Below, piece by piece: positions 6,429-9,793 of a DNA stretch of 9,793 nucleotides. How positions within the stretch are numbered: position 1 is the stretch's first letter; each line of letters begins with the position of its first letter. The DNA is taken from the NCBI GenBank assembly GCA_910584185.1, contig CAJTYC010000085.1, positions 1-9,793 on the forward strand, in the 5' to 3' direction. The notes beneath the pieces are model-generated. The model was given only the letters and a program-made list of their open reading frames with translations. It ran no database searches and had not been told where the DNA came from. The DNA comes from an uncultured Muribaculaceae bacterium. Lineage in GTDB: Bacteria > Bacteroidota > Bacteroidia > Bacteroidales > Muribaculaceae. Both the position numbers and the translations under genes were made by a program.

Positions 6429-6438
6429 CAGCTGCAAA
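6425..6438. repeat. 14-bp palindrome overlapping the MBOAT promoter
   Basis: TTTGCAGCTGCAAA is a perfect palindrome whose left half is the end of the -7 element and whose right half covers the likely transcription start. A dimeric repressor bound here would block the promoter. It could also be chance, since TTTGCA-like bases are common just after Bacteroidota -7 elements. Confidence 0.35.
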
Positions 6439-6482
6439 TCGACATGAGCGTGTGAAGCGCCCATGCGTGCATTGCCTACACT

Positions 6483-8000
6483 ATGAATTTTCATTCGCTT
6501 ACATTCTTCATATTTTTCACATGTATATATGTGTGCTACTGGTGGCTGAACCGTTTCGGGCATCGGGCGAGGAACGTGTTTCTGCTTGCGGGCAGCCTTT
6601 TCTTCTACGGTTGGTGGGACTGGCGTTTTGTATCGCTGATTCTTTCGAGCATCACCGTGACTTATCTGTTGGCGCTCGGCTCAAGGCGGAGTCACCACAA
6701 ACTCTGGACAACGATCAGTGTATGCTTCAATATCGGGGTGCTCATTACATTCAAGTATCTTGACTTTTTCAGCGCCCAGTTCGTGCGCGTGGCCGGGTTA
6801 TTTTTTCCCGACCTTAGCTTACCCGTGCTCAGCATCATAGTGCCTATTGGTGTATCATTTTTCACCTTTCAGCTTATCGGCTATGCAGTGGATGTATATA
6901 AGAAGAGGGTCAACGCAGAGAGCAATTATGTGGACTTCGCGCTCTTCGTCAGTTTCTTTCCGCAATTGGTGGCCGGACCTATCGAGAAAGCCTCGTCGCT
7001 GCTTCCGCAGTTCAAACGGACGGCGGAGTGGCGATATCACGATCAGGTGCAAGGACTCCGTCGCATCTTGTGGGGACTGCTCAAGAAGATGGTGATAGCT
7101 GACCCCTGCGGATTCGTGGTGAGCCAATACATGCCGGAGGCATCATCGTCGGCAGTGGCTGCCACATTGACCATTATATTCTTTGGAATACAGATATATT
7201 GCGACTTTTCAGGCTATTGCGACATTGCGATAGGGGCAGCGCGGTGTCTTGACATAAAGCTTTGTGAAAATTTCCGCTACCCCTATTTCGCCGGTAACGT
7301 TAACGAATTCTGGCAACGATGGAATCTTTCACTGATGACATGGTTTAGAGATTATGTCTACTTTCCATTGACATTGGGAGGTTCGCGCAGAGGTAGTGCA
7401 CGAGCCATTTTAAACATCCTCACGGTTTTCATTCTTTCCGGTCTTTGGCACGGTGCACACATGCACTTTGTGGCATGGGGATTCTACTGGGGAATCGTAA
7501 TGATGACCTACAGACTTGCAGCAAAGCACAAACGCAGAACTGCGAACCATTCGTACGGTATACCCACGACACTCTTTCTTACGGCGATTGGTTACGTGCT
7601 GTTTCTGAGTCCAAGCATAATGGAGGCCTTTAGCATCACCAAGCAATGTGTCGGACCGCTGCTGATTTTGGCAACACTCGGGTCTGCTACAATATTTGCA
7701 TGGCGAAAGATTAGGATGTCTTTAAAGCTTGCAATTCAATGGTTCATAGCGTTTATCGGAATTGGCTTACTTGTTGCTTCGCTGGTGTATGAGCCTGCCA
7801 CGATCTTTGTGGTCCGCAACTATCTTTGGGGGTTCATCGTGATACTGTTTGTATTGGAATGGCGTTCGCGCCGGCTCGCATTTCCTCTGGAGCGTATGCC
7901 CAAATCCATATGGAAGCGTTACGGATTATATTGGCTCTGCATAATATTGGTGCTCACGAGCGGATATTCTGAGATGCCGTTCATTTATTTTCAATTCTGA
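6483..8000 (+). CDS. MBOAT family membrane O-acyltransferase (AlgI/DltB-like)
   Basis: This 505-residue polytopic inner-membrane enzyme should move an acyl group, probably acetyl, from a cytoplasmic donor across the membrane toward an envelope or exported glycan. AlgI family landmarks appear in order: PIGVSFFTFQ and the Y-x-VDVYK block (about 121-140), FFPQLVAGPIE, QIYCDFSGYCDIAIG, then NEFWQRWNLSLMTWFRDY, shortened here to NEFWQRWN, followed by YFPL and GGSRRG, and finally SGLWHGA containing the invariant catalytic histidine H323. Length is close to AlgI (about 520). It starts NFHSLTFFIFF, directly in a membrane helix, and ends in FIYFQF (500-505). The SGNH-like gene follows after 12 bases, so the two are co-transcribed and likely act together, as AlgI with AlgJ/AlgX or DltB with DltD. 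No polysaccharide biosynthesis gene is nearby, so the substrate cannot be inferred. Confidence 0.93.
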   Translation: MNFHSLTFFIFFTCIYVCYWWLNRFGHRARNVFLLAGSLFFYGWWDWRFVSLILSSITVTYLLALGSRRSHHKLWTTISVCFNIGVLITFKYLDFFSAQFVRVAGLFFPDLSLPVLSIIVPIGVSFFTFQLIGYAVDVYKKRVNAESNYVDFALFVSFFPQLVAGPIEKASSLLPQFKRTAEWRYHDQVQGLRRILWGLLKKMVIADPCGFVVSQYMPEASSSAVAATLTIIFFGIQIYCDFSGYCDIAIGAARCLDIKLCENFRYPYFAGNVNEFWQRWNLSLMTWFRDYVYFPLTLGGSRRGSARAILNILTVFILSGLWHGAHMHFVAWGFYWGIVMMTYRLAAKHKRRTANHSYGIPTTLFLTAIGYVLFLSPSIMEAFSITKQCVGPLLILATLGSATIFAWRKIRMSLKLAIQWFIAFIGIGLLVASLVYEPATIFVVRNYLWGFIVILFVLEWRSRRLAFPLERMPKSIWKRYGLYWLCIILVLTSGYSEMPFIYFQF

Positions 8001-8012
8001 TTTTATTAAGGC

Positions 8013-9044
8013 ATGAATCAGGTAAACCGTTTCATAAAGAGATTGGCATTGGCCGCGCTACCTCCGATTGCGCTGTTGGCCGGAGTGTATCTGTTTGTTG
8101 ACCCTTTTAAGGTGGTGCGCGACTATGATGACTATTATCCCGACGGGCGTATCAGCCCCGGAGTGAATAAGGGCGTGTTGGTGATTGACAATTTCGACCG
8201 CAATCTTGACTCGCTGCATTATGATTCGTTCATATTCGGTTCGTCGCTCAGCAAGTATTACAGGCTTGACGAATGGATGCGTTACCTGCCTGAAGGTTCG
8301 AGTGGCATACATCTGGATTCGTCATCAGAGACGCTGCATTCCATGCGGCTTAAGATGGAGTATGTAGTAAGGCGTGGCGCCCATATCAAGAATGCCTTGA
8401 TAGTGTTGTCGCCAGAGATATTATCGTTTTATGATATAGAAGCGCCTTCGTTTATCGACCATTGGAAGATTGACCCCGAGCGGAGTCGTCTTGGTTACCA
8501 TTGGTTTATGTTGAAGAGTTTTTATAACAGGGAACTTTTGCGCAACTACATCACGTCGAATGCAGTGGGCAGGTCTGTACAGATTGGCCCGATGCTTCAG
8601 CTCGACACCGTCACCATGCGCATAGATATGCTTCGCAATGAGGAATACCATCCTAAAGCCGACCGCGAACTTGACAACAATCCTTTGGGATATATGCAGC
8701 GTTACGGACACACGAAATTTCTTGAGGAGAAGCTAGAGGAGTTGAATGGAAAAATCAGGCCAAGCAATATAGAGGATGCAATCCATATAGCCGCCAGACT
8801 TGCAAGCGAGGGTACTGATTACAAGGTTGTAATAGGCCCGAGTCTCGACGGCAAGTATACTAACAAGGAGGCATTGAGAATGCTTAAAGCTATATTCGGA
8901 CCGGAGAGGGTGTATGACTATAGCGCCTTACTGGAACCGATGCGCCGCACGCCCGGCAACTTCTACGACCGCACGCACTACCGCAGCACGGTAGCCTCCG
9001 AGATAATGCGCCGCACCTATCGCGACTCGCTCACGGCTCAATAG
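8013..9044 (+). CDS. Membrane-anchored SGNH-like partner of the MBOAT acyltransferase
   Basis: This 343-residue protein has an N-terminal signal-anchor (basic NRFIKR, then a hydrophobic helix about 11-29) and a periplasmic body. FIFGSSLSKYY (73-83) resembles block I of SGNH hydrolases, with S78 or S77 as the candidate nucleophile, and D319-RT-H322 near the C-terminus fits the DxxH block that supplies the other catalytic residues. This arrangement is like DltD and AlgJ/AlgX, which take an acyl group from their MBOAT partner and transfer it to a polymer. VDPFKV just after the helix recurs, as I recall, in similar Bacteroidota proteins. A TAAGG lies just before the ATG at 8013. The middle (about 90-310) shows no motif I recognise, and overall identity to named families is unproven; a structural rather than catalytic role is possible. 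The coding sequence ends 57 bases before the convergent toxin gene. Confidence 0.8.
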   Translation: MNQVNRFIKRLALAALPPIALLAGVYLFVDPFKVVRDYDDYYPDGRISPGVNKGVLVIDNFDRNLDSLHYDSFIFGSSLSKYYRLDEWMRYLPEGSSGIHLDSSSETLHSMRLKMEYVVRRGAHIKNALIVLSPEILSFYDIEAPSFIDHWKIDPERSRLGYHWFMLKSFYNRELLRNYITSNAVGRSVQIGPMLQLDTVTMRIDMLRNEEYHPKADRELDNNPLGYMQRYGHTKFLEEKLEELNGKIRPSNIEDAIHIAARLASEGTDYKVVIGPSLDGKYTNKEALRMLKAIFGPERVYDYSALLEPMRRTPGNFYDRTHYRSTVASEIMRRTYRDSLTAQ

Positions 9045-9071
9045 CATTCTGGTCGTCGGCGGCGCCTGATG

Positions 9072-9112
9072 GATGACAACGAGGGTTGTGACGATTCGCG
9101 TCACTTGTCATC
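9072..9112. terminator. Compound hairpin between convergent genes
   Basis: GATGACAA (9072-9079) pairs with TTGTCATC (9105-9112), and inside it GTGACG (9088-9093) pairs with CGTCAC (9099-9104) around a 5-base loop; an 8-base bulge separates the two stems on the left side. The right arm overlaps the last codons of the toxin gene. Its place between converging transcripts suggests a shared terminator, but there is no T-run. Confidence 0.4.
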
Positions 9113-9373
9113 ATAGTGTCCTTCCAATTCAATAACGAGGACTTCAATCATATCATCGTAGATGTCGTAGATGATTCTGTCGTGCTTTGTTATGTGGCGC
9201 GACCATGTAATATCACCACCCCCAACCAAGGGTTCAGGATGTCCAATGCCAAACCGTGGATTCTCCATAATGGACTCAAGCACTTTCCCAAGTTTCTTAA
9301 ATAAATTGGGATTAGACTTTTTCCATTTGGACATAACTTTCTTGACCTTGGGGTCAAATTCAAGCGTATACAT
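9101..9373 (-). CDS. Type II toxin, YoeB/Txe family mRNA endonuclease
   Basis: This small basic protein (90 residues from the ATG at 9371-9373) belongs to the RelE/YoeB fold: ribosome-associated RNases that cut mRNA in the A site when freed from their antitoxin. Counting from the GTG one codon earlier (91 residues), the YoeB signatures are FGIGHPEPL with E48, WSRHI with R60, R67 in the HDRIIY block, and the C-terminal H87-Y88 pair; these match the catalytic Glu, Arg, His and Tyr of E. coli YoeB (E46, R65, H83, Y84). All are intact, so it is probably functional. The antitoxin stop and the ATG overlap by one base (TGATG); starting at the GTG (9374-9376) would give a 4-base overlap instead. The C-terminal tail DDK extends slightly past the usual HYH ending. 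Confidence 0.92.
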   Translation of the reverse strand: MYTLEFDPKVKKVMSKWKKSNPNLFKKLGKVLESIMENPRFGIGHPEPLVGGGDITWSRHITKHDRIIYDIYDDMIEVLVIELEGHYDDK

Positions 9374-9624
9374 CACAGCGAGTCAAGAAAAGAGCGGAGT
9401 TCTTCTTTAGTGGAACACTTTACGCAGTTTCCATTTCTGCATTCGTTTCTTGCCTCCTCTATTCTCTTTTCCAATTCCGGAGTAAGCATCAAGTCCTCCT
9501 TGCCAATGCTCACGAGGGCATAGATGTTGTTTTTGCGACGTATCAACACTCGCTCTCCCTGATCTGCGCGGGCGAACGATGCCGCCAGATTATTACGATA
9601 ATCCCTTACTGATAAAGCTTCCAT
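9373..9624 (-). CDS. Type II antitoxin, Phd/YefM family
   Basis: This 83-residue protein neutralises the adjacent YoeB-type toxin and should repress its own operon. The N-terminal part, ALSVRDYRNNLAASFARA (3-20) then GERVLIRRKN, followed by YALVSIG, is the Phd/YefM DNA-binding and dimer domain (typical 'S-x-x-x-x-R-xx-L' start). The C-terminal half (about 48-83) is a charged helix that would wrap the toxin, ending in the common EELRSFLDSL. It contains C62, C67 and C70 (C-x4-C-x2-C), which is more cysteine than I expect in this family. The gene comes first in the operon and overlaps the toxin start, the normal order for yefM-yoeB pairs, giving antitoxin excess by translational coupling. The ATG at 9622-9624 is well placed behind a strong promoter. 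Confidence 0.9.
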   Translation of the reverse strand: MEALSVRDYRNNLAASFARADQGERVLIRRKNNIYALVSIGKEDLMLTPELEKRIEEARNECRNGNCVKCSTKEELRSFLDSL

Positions 9625-9645
9625 CTCTTTAAATTTTTATTTTTG

Positions 9646-9677
9646 CAAATATAATACTTTTTCAATAGTATAACAAA
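9646..9677 (-). promoter_or_regulatory. Promoter of the toxin-antitoxin operon
   Basis: On the minus strand TTTG (9677-9674) is followed after 20 bp by TATATTTG (9653-9646), a perfect match to the Bacteroidota consensus and the same spacing as the mutAB promoter. Transcription should start near 9640, leaving a leader of about 15 bases. Confidence 0.75.
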
Positions 9678-9678
9678 T

Positions 9679-9702
9679 TTGTGTACACATTTATGTACAC
9701 AA
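9679..9702. promoter_or_regulatory. Candidate operator: 9-bp inverted repeat beside the -33 box
   Basis: TTGTGTACA (9679-9687) and TGTACACAA (9694-9702) are exact reverse complements with a 6-base spacer. The repeat abuts the -33 element of the antitoxin promoter. YefM-type antitoxins bind palindromes containing a TGTACA core (known for E. coli yefM-yoeB), and this site contains two such cores, so autoregulation by the antitoxin or its complex with toxin is likely. Confidence 0.7.
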
Positions 9703-9730
9703 CCAAGTTTGTGTCATTATTATATTAAGA

Positions 9731-9793
9731 GTCCGTCTCATAAAAATTTTGCCCATAGGGGTCGCAGGCTTGAGACGTTTGAAGTGCTTGGCT
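9731..9793. other. Right window edge: possible end of another gene or insertion sequence
   Basis: The sequence changes character at about 9731 from AT-rich to mixed. CGTCTCA (9734-9740) and TGAGACG (9771-9777) form an inverted repeat. On the minus strand two frames are open from the edge: one ends in YETDS at a TAA near 9726-9728, the other reads HFKRLKPATPMGK and runs on to a stop near 9684. The GAGTCCGTCTCAT boundary resembles an insertion-sequence terminus in general style. The element is cut off, so neither reading can be settled. Confidence 0.25.

Noticed and set aside
1..9793. CRISPR array, tRNA or rRNA genes
   Set aside because: I saw no regularly spaced direct repeats, cloverleaf-like sequence or rRNA signature.

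Overview
The window looks like a chromosomal stretch from an anaerobic gut Bacteroidales bacterium (Bacteroidota; a Bacteroides or Muribaculaceae relative is plausible). Three things point there. Several genes are preceded by the Bacteroidota-type promoter (TTTG, about 20 bp, then TAnnTTTG) instead of a sigma70 promoter. The window carries a heterodimeric methylmalonyl-CoA mutase pair, the B12-dependent step of the succinate-propionate pathway used by these organisms. The intergenic DNA is AT-rich with weak Shine-Dalgarno signals.

Layout. Positions 1-455 hold no convincing gene; they contain several short inverted and direct repeats that could be mobile-element debris, and end in a hairpin terminator. 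On the minus strand from right to left are ftsE (5683-6351), mutA (3649-5511) and mutB (1495-3636), then two tandem hairpins, a promoter-like site and a membrane protein with a very acidic N-terminus (456-1214). Diverging from ftsE on the plus strand is a two-gene unit: a 13-helix-type MBOAT O-acyltransferase (6483-8000) and an SGNH-like membrane-anchored partner (8013-9044). Converging on it from the right is a type II toxin-antitoxin operon: a Phd/YefM-type antitoxin (9373-9624) and a YoeB/Txe-type RNase toxin (9101-9373). It has a textbook promoter and a perfect 9-bp inverted repeat just upstream that is a good operator candidate. The last ~60 bases may be the end of another gene or insertion sequence cut by the window edge.

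How the genes work together. MutA and MutB form one enzyme: MutB carries the active site and cobalamin domain, while MutA is the degenerate structural partner. The MBOAT and SGNH-like proteins probably form one acylation machine that moves an acyl group across the inner membrane and onto an envelope or secreted glycan; the substrate is not indicated by the neighbours. FtsE, the acidic membrane protein and the toxin-antitoxin pair have no obvious functional link to these.

The least ordinary features are three cysteine clusters (CCxxC, CxCxCxxC, CxCxCxCxC) in the non-catalytic mutase subunit, a FIYFQF tail at the very C-terminus of the MBOAT, interleaved inverted repeats around the promoter downstream of mutB, and the antitoxin with a C-x4-C-x2-C segment. 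I did not find a clear previously undescribed multi-gene system; the MBOAT/SGNH pair and the cysteine-rich MutA are the nearest candidates.
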